Below are positions 8,840-18,071 of a stretch of 64,000 nt of DNA, in pieces. Position 1 is the first letter of the stretch. Each line of letters opens with the position of its first letter. A program made the translations under genes and the position numbers. Source of the stretch: Chloracidobacterium thermophilum B. GTDB taxonomy: Bacteria; Acidobacteriota; Blastocatellia; Chloracidobacteriales; Chloracidobacteriaceae. The stretch spans positions 417,501-481,500 of the forward strand of contig NC_016024.1 in the NCBI RefSeq assembly GCF_000226295.1. Direction: 5' to 3'. The notes beneath the pieces are model-generated. The model was not told the DNA's origin and searched no databases. It saw only the letters and a program-made list of their open reading frames with translations.

Positions 8840-10788
8840 AGACATCGCTTTCACCACGCCAGATGGGTATCGCTGTGGTTGCGCTGGCCCTGCTGGTGTA
8901 CGCCAACACGCTGGCCAACGGCTTTGCCTATGATGACATCAGCATCGTCCAGACCAATCCCTACATTACCGACTGGCGGCAGATACCGTGGCTGTTCACC
9001 AAGGGGTACTGGAGCCATAAATCCGGTGGCGGCGGTAACTATCGTCCCCTCACCATCATCACCTTCACGGTGGAGTACGCCCTCTGGGGGCTGGCACCCC
9101 TGGGGTATCACCTGATCAACGTGCTGCTCCATGCGGCCAATGTCGCGCTGCTGTTTGGCCTGCTCCGCTGTTACCGCGTCGCACCGGGCATTGCCGGCGT
9201 GGCGGCGCTGGTGTTTGCCGTACACCCGGTTCACACCGAGGCCGTGGCCAATGTCGTCGGGCGCAGCGAACTGTTAGGGATGTTGTTTGGCGGGCTGATG
9301 TGGTGGGCGTGGGTGGCGGCGCGGCGGGCAAAACGTCACCGGATCAAGGTTTGGGTCTGGCGCGGCGCAGCAGCCGTGGCTTATCTCGCGGCGTTGCTCT
9401 CCAAGGAAAACATGGTGACGTTGCCGGCAGCCCTGTGGTTGGCCGAAGTCCTGGTTGCGCGGCGGCGCTGTTTTCTCCGCGGTGCGCTGACCGCACGCCT
9501 GCGCTCTTTGTGGAAGGTGACAGCCTCTTTCTGGGTGCTGGCTGCGGCCCTCATCCCGTACTTCTGGTTGCGTTCCCTGGCTGGTGAAGGCACTGCCCAG
9601 ATGCCAGGAGTTGGAGTGGTAACGCTGGCTGGTTACACGCTTTGGCAGCGAGCCATCATCATGCTGGAGGTTGGGTTGATCTGGTACCGCCTGCTGCTGG
9701 TCGGCTACCCGCTGCGTCCGCAGTACGACGGCACGAATATCCCGGTCATTCCCGACTGGAACGAATGGAAGTTGCTGGGACTGCTGCTCCACGCCGGATT
9801 GGTGGCCGCCCTGTGGCTCACCTGGCGACGGGTCCCTCTCGTGGCCTTTGCCATTGGGTTCTGGTTCATCACCTTGTCTGTTGTGAGCAATGTGCCAATT
9901 CCGCTGGGCACGCTGGTTGGGGAACGCTGGCTGTATGTCCCGTCAGTTGGCTATGCCATTGCCCTTGGTTATGCTGTGTGGCTGGTTTGGAGCCATGCCC
10001 TCTGGCTGGAAGCCCGGCTCAAAGCCCGGATGGGGGCATCCCGGCACTGGCATCTGCGGGCTGAAGTCACGCGGCTGTGTCTCCTTCTGCTTGTGGCCAG
10101 CCTGGTGGGAAGCTACGTGTATCGCACGGCGCAGCGCAATCTTGACTGGCGCGACAACTACACGCTGTTCAGCCGCTTCATTGAAACCGATCCACAGCAT
10201 CCCATCGGTTACGTCAATCTTGGAGAAACCCTGGTTCGCCGTCAGCCACAGCAGGCACGGGTTTTTTACGAACACGCGCTGCGAGTCGAACCCCGTCTCA
10301 TTTCAGCCAACATTCTGCTGACAGTCCTCGACATTGAGGACAAGGCTTTCGAGCAAGCACGGGCGCGTCTGGAGCGCATGCTTGTCAGGGAGCCACCGTA
10401 TCTGGTGCTTCCCTCTGGTGAATGGGGGCTGATCCACGCCCTGTATGCGCGCGTTCTGGCGGCACTCGGAGAACGGGAGGCGGCTTTGTCAGAAGCCCAA
10501 ACCGCATTGCGCTATGCACCGGAAGGGCCTCAGCCGCTCTTCGTCGTTGGGGAAACCCTGGTGACAATTGGTGAGCGGGATGCCGCCATAGAGGTCTATC
10601 GTCGTCTGGTACGGTTGTTGCCGTTGGCACCCGTCCCCCATGCACAGCTCGGTATCCTGCTGCTCGAAACTGGCGATGCCAAGGCTGCCGAACGCGAACT
10701 GCGCCTTGCTGCCGAGCTTGCACCTGACAAACCTTTTATCAGGGCGTGGCTGGAGAAAGCCAGGCAGCAGGCCGCCTCACAGCCCTGA
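8836..10788 (+). CDS. TMTC-like multipass membrane protein with C-terminal TPR repeats (second copy)
   Basis: A tandem paralogue of the preceding gene, also 650 residues. It begins with GTG at 8836, which overlaps the preceding TGA. The same landmarks recur in order: GGGGNYRPLTI, LLHAANVALLFGLL, HPVHTEAVANVVGRSELLG, SKENMVTLPAALW and GERWLYVPSVGYA. A C-terminal block of TPR-like helices follows (GYVNLGETLVRRQPQQAR, PHAQLGILLLETGDAKAA). The sequences have diverged clearly outside these blocks, so the duplication is not recent. Two copies may recognise different acceptors or act as a heterodimer; this is inference. Confidence 0.8.
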   Translation: MKTSLSPRQMGIAVVALALLVYANTLANGFAYDDISIVQTNPYITDWRQIPWLFTKGYWSHKSGGGGNYRPLTIITFTVEYALWGLAPLGYHLINVLLHAANVALLFGLLRCYRVAPGIAGVAALVFAVHPVHTEAVANVVGRSELLGMLFGGLMWWAWVAARRAKRHRIKVWVWRGAAAVAYLAALLSKENMVTLPAALWLAEVLVARRRCFLRGALTARLRSLWKVTASFWVLAAALIPYFWLRSLAGEGTAQMPGVGVVTLAGYTLWQRAIIMLEVGLIWYRLLLVGYPLRPQYDGTNIPVIPDWNEWKLLGLLLHAGLVAALWLTWRRVPLVAFAIGFWFITLSVVSNVPIPLGTLVGERWLYVPSVGYAIALGYAVWLVWSHALWLEARLKARMGASRHWHLRAEVTRLCLLLLVASLVGSYVYRTAQRNLDWRDNYTLFSRFIETDPQHPIGYVNLGETLVRRQPQQARVFYEHALRVEPRLISANILLTVLDIEDKAFEQARARLERMLVREPPYLVLPSGEWGLIHALYARVLAALGEREAALSEAQTALRYAPEGPQPLFVVGETLVTIGERDAAIEVYRRLVRLLPLAPVPHAQLGILLLETGDAKAAERELRLAAELAPDKPFIRAWLEKARQQAASQP

Positions 10789-10819
10789 CCTCCATTGCCC
10801 ACCCGGTCGGCAGCCGTCT

Positions 10820-10854
10820 TGAAAAGACGAAAGCCCTGCACGGCGGCAGGGCTT
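10820..10854 (-). terminator. Terminator after initiator tRNA
   Basis: AAGCCCTGC (10831-10839) and GCAGGGCTT (10846-10854) form a perfect 9-bp stem. On the minus strand it is followed by TCGTCTTTTC, as expected for termination downstream of the tRNA at 10859-10935. Confidence 0.6.
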
Positions 10855-10858
10855 GGAA

Positions 10859-10935
<77 letters not shown>

Positions 10936-10980
10936 GCAAGTCGTTGCCTGGTTGTGTCAGAAGGCCAACCAAGGCAGTCG

Positions 10981-11580
10981 CTATTCGTAGCTGTTTCCCG
11001 GTTGCGTTGTCAAGCTTTTTGAGGTGCTTGCACTCTGGAAAGCAGACAGCGCCTGAAGGACATCCTCTGCGACCTGTTCCGGCGGCGCGGTTCCTACCGG
11101 TACGCGGATGTCAGCCTGGGCATAGTCCGCCCGGCGCTGTTCATAGCGCAACCGGGCTTCATCCACAGAGGTCCACAGAGGGCGGCGGCCATCCGGCACC
11201 ACGCGCGTGGCCAGGATGTCAAACGGAACGTCGAGCCAGACACTGCATCCGGTCTGGCGAATGTGGTTCCGGTTTTCAGGCCGCGTGAACGTCCCGCCCC
11301 CAAGGGCAACGATATTCCAGGGCAGGTCATCCTGACGCAGTTCGGCGCACACCTGAACAAGCGCCGCATGCTCCCGCTGACGAAAACCGGTTTCTCCCTC
11401 CGTCTGGAACAGTTCCGGGATGGAGCGGCCGGCTGCCCGGGCAATCCGCTCGTCCAGATCAATGAAACGTCCACCGAGGCGGGCGGCCAGGTGCTGCCCG
11501 ACGGTCGTCTTCCCCGAACCCATGAAACCAACCAGAAAGATGATGCCGGTTACGTCTGACACCCGCCTTGTACGCTCCAT
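10981..11580 (-). CDS. aroK: Shikimate kinase
   Basis: Shikimate kinase phosphorylates shikimate at the 3-hydroxyl with ATP, the fifth step to chorismate. The 199-residue protein has the P-loop GFMGSGKTTVG near residue 20. The shikimate-binding DLDERI and the GFRQREH segment (RxxE type) follow, and VALGGGTF is the glycine-rich stretch. The LID region contains RRPLW. The chain is some 25 residues longer than minimal AroK, mostly at the C-terminus. It is divergent from the protease gene at 11791. Confidence 0.92.
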   Translation of the reverse strand: MERTRRVSDVTGIIFLVGFMGSGKTTVGQHLAARLGGRFIDLDERIARAAGRSIPELFQTEGETGFRQREHAALVQVCAELRQDDLPWNIVALGGGTFTRPENRNHIRQTGCSVWLDVPFDILATRVVPDGRRPLWTSVDEARLRYEQRRADYAQADIRVPVGTAPPEQVAEDVLQALSAFQSASTSKSLTTQPGNSYE

Positions 11581-11790
11581 GCGGCTGCGATCTCGACCAA
11601 ATACCGTTGCGGAAAACCTTGTCGTCCAGGCCGGTCAAAAGTAACATGGGGACTTGTCGAACTGGCAGCCAATGCGGCTGCCAGCTTGGGCGAGTTGGCG
11701 CAACTGTCTCGGGTTGATGAAAAAATCCACCCCACCGTTTGAGGCTTCCTGACTTCTGGTTCCCTGGCGGCCCCTGTCCGTCGCACAGCC
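11581..11790. other. Divergent intergenic region with a perfect 9-bp hairpin
   Basis: This spacer separates aroK from the protease gene. CTGGCAGCC (11662-11670) and GGCTGCCAG (11676-11684) form a perfect stem with the five-base loop AATGC. No T-run follows on either strand, so it may be an operator or transcript structure, not a terminator. Confidence 0.4.
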
Positions 11791-13377
11791 ATGAAAATCG
11801 GTAACACGGCGTCGAATCTGCTGGTGGTTTCCCTGACTGGGGCAGGGAAGGGGCGTTCCCTTGTGCTGGATAAGGAAGCCGTCACGATTGGCGTCGGGGA
11901 CGGCTGTGATGTCGTCCTGGATGCGCCGGGGGTGGAGACCGCCGGGGCTGTGGCTGCCATCCGGCGCCAGGCACAGCGGTTGGAGCTGTTCGTGCATGAC
12001 GCCGACCATTATTCATTTCGCATCAATGACGAACTGCACACCCCGGTGGATGGAACGCCCATTGCGCTGACCGATGGGGATGTCGTTGCTGTTGAGCCAC
12101 GCCAGGTCGCTGCCGGCTGTGAGCCGGAGAAAGTCCTGCTCAAAGTCGTAGCCAAACCTCAGTCGGACGTGCCACCAGCCGCAGGTGTTCTTCAGTTTCC
12201 TGAAGTTGATGCTGGCGGGCAGCTCCATCCGCGAACCGCGACGCGCTTTCTCAAGGAACTGGTTTTTGCCCTCTACGCGGAGATGCCAGCCTGGGTACGG
12301 GCCGTGGCACTGTTGCTGACCGTGTTGATTCCGCTGTCGGTGATGTCGGCAACGGTGATCGTTTTCGTTTTCCTATGGAACTACGCCAAGCTGACGGAAG
12401 ACCTGCGGAGCAAAAACCGCGATTCAGGCATCCAGATTGACGTGCTGATGGAGGAGAACGAAAAGCTCAAAAACCGCCTGAAGGACTACGAGGAAGCCAT
12501 CAACTTTGCACCCAAGATCGCAGCCAGCTACCGAGGTGGGGTCTGCCTCATCGTCGGAACCTATACCTACCGGGATGCCCAGCAGCGTCCCCTGCGCTAC
12601 ATTGACCACAGCTTCGATGACAGCCGGGCACTTTCTGCCGATGGCAAACTCAACGTGAGCTTTGAAGGCACCGGCAACGAATTTTTCGAGGAGTTCAGCG
12701 GCACGGGATTTGTCGTCGCGGAAGGCGTTATCCTCACCAACCGGCACATTGCCCAGCCGTGGTGGACTGATCCTACCGACAAACTCATCACCCAACTTGG
12801 TGGAAAGCCTTACATCAAGGAAATTCAAGCTTACTTTCCCGAGCACAAGACACCCTTTGCCCTCAAACCAGTCGGCTTTTCACAGGAAAGCGATGTCGCC
12901 CTGTGCACCTTCAATCCAGGTGATGCCAGGATACCCATCCTGCCCATCGAGGGCTTTGAGGAAGATGAAACGAAGCCCCTGCCCGACATCACCGGCCAGG
13001 CCATCCTGCTGATGGGGTTTCCCAATGGCGTTGATGTGCTCGTGGCCCAACTCACGGATGGGCAGCTCAAACGCGATCTCGAACGGCGCTTCAGGGTATC
13101 TGAAAAGGCCATCCTGCTGGCCCAACGCGGTGAACTCGTCCCTCTCGTCACCCAGGGACACGTGACCCGGCTGGTTGCAGGACGCATCGTGCACGATGCC
13201 GCCACGCAGGAAGGTGGCTCCGGCAGCCCGATTTTCAACAGCACCGGCAAGGTCATTGGCATCAATGCCCAAGTCACGGTGGATGAAGGCGGCGGGCAGG
13301 TTCCCGGCAACAATCTGGCCGTACCGATTCGAGCCGCTTTCAAACTTCTGCGCGAAACGGGGAAGCCACTTGGTTGA
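11791..13377 (+). CDS. Membrane-anchored trypsin-like serine protease with FHA-like N-terminus
   Basis: The 528 residues fall into three parts. The first 110 resemble a forkhead-associated fold (LVLDKEAVTIGVGDGCDVVLD, cited here by ends LVLDKEAVTIG and CDVVLD, then FRINDELH). A transmembrane helix follows at about 170-195 with a short coiled coil (MEENEKLKNRLKDYEEA). The last 290 form an S1C-type protease domain. Its triad reads His319 (LTNRHIAQ), Asp368 (QESDVALC) and Ser477 (EGGSGSPIF). The topology suggests a cytoplasmic sensor joined to a periplasmic protease. The FHA assignment is weaker than the protease call. Confidence 0.8.
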   Translation: MKIGNTASNLLVVSLTGAGKGRSLVLDKEAVTIGVGDGCDVVLDAPGVETAGAVAAIRRQAQRLELFVHDADHYSFRINDELHTPVDGTPIALTDGDVVAVEPRQVAAGCEPEKVLLKVVAKPQSDVPPAAGVLQFPEVDAGGQLHPRTATRFLKELVFALYAEMPAWVRAVALLLTVLIPLSVMSATVIVFVFLWNYAKLTEDLRSKNRDSGIQIDVLMEENEKLKNRLKDYEEAINFAPKIAASYRGGVCLIVGTYTYRDAQQRPLRYIDHSFDDSRALSADGKLNVSFEGTGNEFFEEFSGTGFVVAEGVILTNRHIAQPWWTDPTDKLITQLGGKPYIKEIQAYFPEHKTPFALKPVGFSQESDVALCTFNPGDARIPILPIEGFEEDETKPLPDITGQAILLMGFPNGVDVLVAQLTDGQLKRDLERRFRVSEKAILLAQRGELVPLVTQGHVTRLVAGRIVHDAATQEGGSGSPIFNSTGKVIGINAQVTVDEGGGQVPGNNLAVPIRAAFKLLRETGKPLG

Positions 13378-14092
13378 AGCATCACGAGTCCAGCCGACAC
13401 CCCGCTACCGGGTGCGCGCCCTGCTTTTCGATCTCGATGGCACCCTGGTGGACTCCCGCCGTGACTTGGCTACGGCACTCGATCTCACGCTGTGCGACCT
13501 GGGATTGCCGCCCCTTGGCGTCGAAGTGACGACGCACCTGGTTGGCGATGGAGCGCGCCGGCTCATCGAGCGCGGGCTAGCTGCCGCCGGTGCCGGGCCG
13601 GTGCTTTCGGACGCCTTTGTCAGCGCGGCCCTGGAACGCTTCAAAACACACTACGCCCGGCACCTGCTGGCGACGACCCGCGCCTACCCACAGGTCGGCC
13701 CGGTTCTCGAATACTTTGCGGCGTTGCCCAAGGCCGTGGTCACGAACAAGCCGGCCGGCTTCTCAGAAACGATCCTGCAGGGACTGGGGCTGCGGACGCA
13801 TTTCGTAGCGGTCATCGGTGGCGATACGCTGCCGGAACGCAAGCCACATCCAGCGCCGGTTCAGGCCGGACTCGCGGCCTGTGGGTATATCAACCCGGCG
13901 GAAGCTGTCATGATTGGTGACAGCCCAAACGATATTCGTGCCGGACGCGCCGCCGGGACGCTTACCTGTGGTGTCACTTATGGCTTTCGTGCCTCGTCCG
14001 AACTGACTGAAGCCGATATACTCATTGACGACCTGACCCGCCTCACCGGGTTGTTGCAGCCGATTGCCGTCGGGAGGAGGACGTTACCATGA
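13370..14092 (+). CDS. HAD-superfamily phosphoglycolate phosphatase-like hydrolase
   Basis: The HAD motifs are all present: nucleophile motif LLFDLDGTLVDS, VVTNKP (motif II), the Lys of ERKPHP (motif III) and MIGDSPNDIRAG (motif IV). A helical C1 cap lies between motifs I and II. Length and motif order match Gph, which removes 2-phosphoglycolate, but pyrophosphatases of the PpaX type look the same. The start is taken as TTG 13370, which overlaps the protease stop by 8 bp and gives 240 residues; GTG 13412 is an alternative. Its stop overlaps the next gene's start (ATGA). Confidence 0.8.
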   Translation: MVEASRVQPTPRYRVRALLFDLDGTLVDSRRDLATALDLTLCDLGLPPLGVEVTTHLVGDGARRLIERGLAAAGAGPVLSDAFVSAALERFKTHYARHLLATTRAYPQVGPVLEYFAALPKAVVTNKPAGFSETILQGLGLRTHFVAVIGGDTLPERKPHPAPVQAGLAACGYINPAEAVMIGDSPNDIRAGRAAGTLTCGVTYGFRASSELTEADILIDDLTRLTGLLQPIAVGRRTLP

Positions 14093-14952
14093 CCCGTTAC
14101 CGTCTGCTGGCCGTGGACCTGGACGGCACGCTGCTTGGCCCGGACAGCAAGCTGACCCCACGGACGCGCCGGGCCATGGAACGCGCCATTCAGGAATACG
14201 CAGTGGCTGTGGTCATTGCAACCGGGCGCCGCTTTCACTCGGCCCGCCCCATCGCCCGCGATGCCGGTCTCACCACGCCACTCGTGACACACAATGGCGC
14301 GCTCGTCAAAGACATCGAGACGGCAGCCGTTCACCACTACCAGCCGCTTGATGTGACCGTCGCGCGCGAACTCCTGGCGATCGGCAAAGCCTTTGGTGCT
14401 GACACCATTGCCTTGGATGACCCGGAAGGCGACGGGCGTATCCTGACCGATGGTGTTTCGGAGCGAAACACTGCGCTGCGCTACTACCTGGAAATCAACC
14501 GCCAGTATGTCCATCAGGTGGACGACCTGCGGGTGTTTGTGCAGGAACCCGTCACCCAGGTGATGTTTTGCGGTCCCTGTGCCGCAATGCAGTCCCTCGC
14601 GCAAGTGCTGGAACGCGACATGGCGACGGAAGCCCGGCTGTTGGTGACGACCTATCCGCACAACGACATGACAATTCTCGACCTTATGCATCCGTCCTGC
14701 TCAAAAGCCACCGGCATTGCCTATGTCGCTTCCCAGCTCGGCATTGCACGCGAAGAGATTCTTGCTGTCGGAGACAACTACAACGACCTCGACATGCTGC
14801 GCTATGCCGGGCGGGGGATTCTCATGGGCAATGCCGAACCGGAACTCAAAGCCATGGGATTTGAGCTGACGGCACCCAACACCGAAGACGGTGTGGCACA
14901 GGTCATCGAAACCTACATCTTCGGACAGCCCACGTCGCTGCCCAGTGAATGA
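14089..14952 (+). CDS. Cof-type HAD-IIB family hydrolase
   Basis: A 287-residue HAD phosphatase with a C2B cap between motifs II and III, typical of the Cof/YidA group acting on sugar phosphates or nucleotide-like substrates. Motifs are LLAVDLDGTLLGPD, VVIATGRRFHSARP, the Lys in HPSCSKATGI and VGDNYNDLDML. The chain ends shortly after the GNAEPELKAMG segment. It overlaps both neighbours by ATGA junctions, which places it in the middle of a three-gene unit. The exact substrate cannot be read from the sequence. Confidence 0.88.
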   Translation: MTRYRLLAVDLDGTLLGPDSKLTPRTRRAMERAIQEYAVAVVIATGRRFHSARPIARDAGLTTPLVTHNGALVKDIETAAVHHYQPLDVTVARELLAIGKAFGADTIALDDPEGDGRILTDGVSERNTALRYYLEINRQYVHQVDDLRVFVQEPVTQVMFCGPCAAMQSLAQVLERDMATEARLLVTTYPHNDMTILDLMHPSCSKATGIAYVASQLGIAREEILAVGDNYNDLDMLRYAGRGILMGNAEPELKAMGFELTAPNTEDGVAQVIETYIFGQPTSLPSE

Positions 14953-15581
14953 ATGGGCAGAGGTTTCCCAGAGTAGCCACGGGGCCATTGTCCCGACACG
15001 GTTTGTACCGTATGCGCATTCACATCCCACCACGGACACTCATCGCGCTGGCCGGCGCGTCGGGTTCAGGAAAGACGACCTTTGCCCGGCGGTGGTTTGC
15101 GCCAACCGAGGTGCTTTCCTCGGATGTGTTCAGGTCGCTGGTGGCGGACGACGAACGGGATCAGTCGGCGACGGGAGATGCCTTCGACGCCTTGTATTTT
15201 ATTGCTGCCCGCCGATTGGCGCGGGGGAAACTGACTGTCGTGGACGCCACCCATGCGTATCCGTTCACACGAATGCGGCTGCGGGAATTTGCCCTGGCCC
15301 AGGGCGTCGAAGTGGTGTTGATCGTCTTTGACCTGCCGCTTGAAATCTGCCTGGCCGGCAACGCGGCGCGTCCGCACCGCCAGGTGCCACCGGAAGTCGT
15401 GGCGCAACAGCACGCGGCGTTGCGCCAGGCGCGTCCAGCCCTGGGCGCGGAGGGTTTTTCCTCCGTCATCACCCTGGAAACCCCGGAGGCCGTGTCGTCT
15501 GTGGTGGTTGTCCGTCAACCACTCACTGTCGGGGAAGCCGCAGAGAGAAACGTTACACTGGGGGATGCCAAGGGCTGGTAG
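14949..15581 (+). CDS. AAA-type P-loop kinase, polynucleotide-kinase-like
   Basis: A small kinase with Walker A GASGSGKTTFAR about 40 residues in, VLSSDVFRSLVADDE after it, LTVVDATHAY as the strand with the second acidic residue, and a LID-like NAARPHRQVP. This set resembles the kinase domain of the T4 Pnk/Pnkp group, which phosphorylates RNA or DNA 5' ends or small molecules. ATG 14949 overlaps the previous stop; ATG 15012 would remove 21 unconserved residues and is the likelier true start. No ligase or phosphatase domain accompanies it. Confidence 0.75.
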   Translation: MNGQRFPRVATGPLSRHGLYRMRIHIPPRTLIALAGASGSGKTTFARRWFAPTEVLSSDVFRSLVADDERDQSATGDAFDALYFIAARRLARGKLTVVDATHAYPFTRMRLREFALAQGVEVVLIVFDLPLEICLAGNAARPHRQVPPEVVAQQHAALRQARPALGAEGFSSVITLETPEAVSSVVVVRQPLTVGEAAERNVTLGDAKGW

Positions 15582-15643
15582 GCGCTGGTGCCGGTCTGTG
15601 ATAGCGTGAGCTGGTCTGATTCAACGAGCGGAGAAACCAAGGT

Positions 15644-16162
15644 ATGAAAACCGTGAAGTGTGTGCCAATGCTGTTGCTTGCGGCTGGGCTGCTGACTGCG
15701 GCCTGTGGCGATGCACCGCGCCCGGTATCCTCGAATGCACCGGCGCCAGCGGCAGGTGGTTATGGAGCTGGCACCCCGGCGCCGACGCCACCGGCCGGGC
15801 AGCCCCCAGCTTCGGTGCCGAATGCTGCGCCCAAGTATGGCGATCCGGTGACGGACGAAAACTTCATCAAGTTACTCAAACCGGAAACCCTGGCTCTGGT
15901 TGAAAAGGTTCGCAAGTGCCAGAAGGACTATGATGCAGCGCCACAGAACGCCGCCCTCAAGCGCCAGCTTGTCGCGGCTAAGGTCGAATATGGAAATGCC
16001 CTGCGCGATCTTGGACAAGCCGGGCCGCGCATTTACTATCCGGCGGCGCTGCGGATGTACCGGCAGGTGCTGGCTCTGGACCCCGACAACAAAGAGGCGC
16101 TGGAAAAGAAAAAAGAGATCGAACTCATCTACCAGAGTATGGGGCGGCCTATCCCGGACTAG
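15644..16162 (+). CDS. Predicted lipoprotein of unknown function
   Basis: The N-terminus is a type II signal peptide ending in the lipobox LTAAC (Cys about residue 21), so the protein should be lipid-anchored. A Pro/Ala/Gly-rich linker follows (residues 25-60). The remaining helical domain of about 110 residues contains a TPR-like pair near the C-terminus (ALRMYRQVLALDPDNKEALEK, cited as ALRMYRQVLALDPDN). I do not recognise a family. It stands alone between the kinase and the methylmalonyl-CoA mutase gene. Confidence 0.75.
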   Translation: MKTVKCVPMLLLAAGLLTAACGDAPRPVSSNAPAPAAGGYGAGTPAPTPPAGQPPASVPNAAPKYGDPVTDENFIKLLKPETLALVEKVRKCQKDYDAAPQNAALKRQLVAAKVEYGNALRDLGQAGPRIYYPAALRMYRQVLALDPDNKEALEKKKEIELIYQSMGRPIPD

Positions 16163-16199
16163 GGCCTGAGACCGGGGCACCGGAGATTTGGGCGGCGCG

Positions 16200-16228
16200 T
16201 TGCCGCTTGTCCAGCACTTGGATATAGT
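16200..16228 (+). promoter_or_regulatory. Putative sigma-70 promoter for the mutase gene
   Basis: TTGCCG (16200-16205) and TATAGT (16223-16228) are separated by 17 bp, about 108 bp before the chosen ATG. Inferred from consensus only. No cobalamin riboswitch elements are visible in the leader. Confidence 0.5.
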
Positions 16229-16336
16229 TTTCGGGCGTGGTTCATAGTTGGTGTGATTTTCCCGCCCGCAAGACACCAGCGACGAGCCGTGAGCCTGTAC
16301 CAGAAAGCCCGTGAAAGGCAAAAAGAGGTTGGGGGA

Positions 16337-18037
16337 ATGAGCGCTGCTTCGACAACAACATCGCCTGTCCACACTGAGCCGGACACCCTGCAGGCTGCCC
16401 AGCAGCGTTGGGAAGCCACGACGTTGGCCAGGACGCTGGCCAGGATGCCGGAGAGCCGTTCGGGCTTCACAACGGTTTCACTGCGTCCGATTCAGCGGCT
16501 TTACACGCCCAATGACCTCCCGGATTTTGACTACGTCCGCGACCTTGGCTTTCCCGGAGAGTTTCCCTACACGCGGGGGATTCATGCCACCGGCTACCGG
16601 GGCAAGTTGTGGACGATGCGCCAGTTTGCCGGATTTGGCTCGCCGGAGGATACGAATCAACGGTTCCGGTATCTGCTGGAGCAGGGGCAAACCGGATTGT
16701 CAGTGGCGTTCGACCTGCCGACGTTGATGGGGTACGACGCCGACAGCCCCTTTTCGCTGGGCGAAGTCGGCAAGTGTGGGGTCTCGGTGTCCAGCCTGGC
16801 CGATATGGAAACCCTGTTTGCCGGGATTCCACTCGAAAAGGTGACGACCTCGATGACCATCAATGCCCCCGCCTCGGTCATCTTTGCCATGTTCATCGTC
16901 ACGGCCGAGAAGCAGGGGGCGGATTTACGCAAGGTTTCCGGTACGCTCCAAAACGACATTCTCAAGGAATACATTGCCCAGAAAGAATGGATTTATCCAC
17001 CCCGTCCGGCGATGCGGCTGGTGACGGACAGTATTGCCTTCTGCGTCGAGCACATGCCGAAGTTCAATCCCGTGTCCATTTCGGGCTATCACATTCGGGA
17101 AGCCGGCGCGACGGCCGCGCAGGAACTGGCCTTTACCCTGCGGGACGGCATTGAGTACGTCCAGGCTTGCATCGAAGCTGGTCTCAACGTGGATGACTTT
17201 GCCCCCCGGCTTTCGTTTTTCTTCAACGCCCACAACGATTTCTTTGAGGAAATTGCCAAGTACCGCGCAGCGCGGCGGCTCTGGGCGCGCATCATGCGTG
17301 AACGTTTCGGGGCGCAGCAGGAACGTTCCTGGATGCTCCGCTTCCACGCGCAGACGGCCGGCTGCACGCTGACGGCCCAGCAGCCGTACAACAACGTCGT
17401 GCGGGTGGCCATTCAGGCCTTGGCGGCCGTTCTGGGCGGCACGCAGTCGCTGCACACCAACTCGCTCGATGAAACCCTGGCGCTTCCCTCGGAGCAGGCG
17501 GCGACCATTGCCCTCCGTACGCAGCAGATCATTGCGCATGAAACCGGTGTCACCAATACCATTGACCCCCTCGGAGGGAGCTACTTCGTCGAAAAGCTGA
17601 CCAACGACCTGGAAGCTGAAGCCCTCGATTACATCCGCCGGATTGACGCCCTGGGCGGTATGGTGGCGGCCATTGAGGCCGGTTTTCCCCAGAAGGAAAT
17701 TCAGGAAGCGTCGTACCAGTACCAGAAAGTTGTGGACAGCCGTGAAAAAATCATCGTCGGGGTCAATGGCTACACCCAGTCAGAGACTCAGGAAGTGCCG
17801 CTGCTGTTGATTGATGAGCGCGCCGAGCAGGCCCAGCGCGAACGGCTGGCAGCGCTCCGGGCGCAACGTGACAACGCCGCGGTCAAACGTGCTCTGCAGG
17901 CGTTAGCCGAAGGGGCCCGCACCAATGCCAACACCATGCCGCTCATCATTGAAGCGGTGCGCACCTATGCCACCCTGGGTGAAATCTGCGACTGTCTGCG
18001 ACCGGTCTTTGGTGAGTATCAGGAACCCGCATTTTAG
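16337..18037 (+). CDS. Methylmalonyl-CoA mutase large (catalytic) subunit, without B12-binding domain
   Basis: The catalytic TIM-barrel subunit of an acyl-CoA mutase family enzyme. It interconverts succinyl-CoA and methylmalonyl-CoA, or a related branched acyl-CoA, together with a B12-binding small subunit. Landmarks are [20 protein letters not shown] (cited as [12 protein letters not shown]), the barrel segment [25 protein letters not shown], the [14 protein letters not shown] active-site stretch and [13 protein letters not shown]. It ends after 566 residues at FGEYQEPAF, with no DxHxxG cobalamin motif, so the small subunit must be encoded elsewhere. ATG 16337 follows an AGAGG ribosome site; an upstream in-frame ATG at 16253 is less likely. 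Confidence 0.92.
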   Translation: MSAASTTTSPVHTEPDTLQAAQQRWEATTLARTLARMPESRSGFTTVSLRPIQRLYTPNDLPDFDYVRDLGFPGEFPYTRGIHATGYRGKLWTMRQFAGFGSPEDTNQRFRYLLEQGQTGLSVAFDLPTLMGYDADSPFSLGEVGKCGVSVSSLADMETLFAGIPLEKVTTSMTINAPASVIFAMFIVTAEKQGADLRKVSGTLQNDILKEYIAQKEWIYPPRPAMRLVTDSIAFCVEHMPKFNPVSISGYHIREAGATAAQELAFTLRDGIEYVQACIEAGLNVDDFAPRLSFFFNAHNDFFEEIAKYRAARRLWARIMRERFGAQQERSWMLRFHAQTAGCTLTAQQPYNNVVRVAIQALAAVLGGTQSLHTNSLDETLALPSEQAATIALRTQQIIAHETGVTNTIDPLGGSYFVEKLTNDLEAEALDYIRRIDALGGMVAAIEAGFPQKEIQEASYQYQKVVDSREKIIVGVNGYTQSETQEVPLLLIDERAEQAQRERLAALRAQRDNAAVKRALQALAEGARTNANTMPLIIEAVRTYATLGEICDCLRPVFGEYQEPAF

Positions 18038-18071
18038 TCCCATTCGTTGACACCTCAAGAAGGCACTGGCT

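Noticed and set aside
16163-16336. Cobalamin riboswitch before the mutase gene
   Set aside because: The leader is about 100 nt after the promoter and shows none of the conserved B12-box elements.
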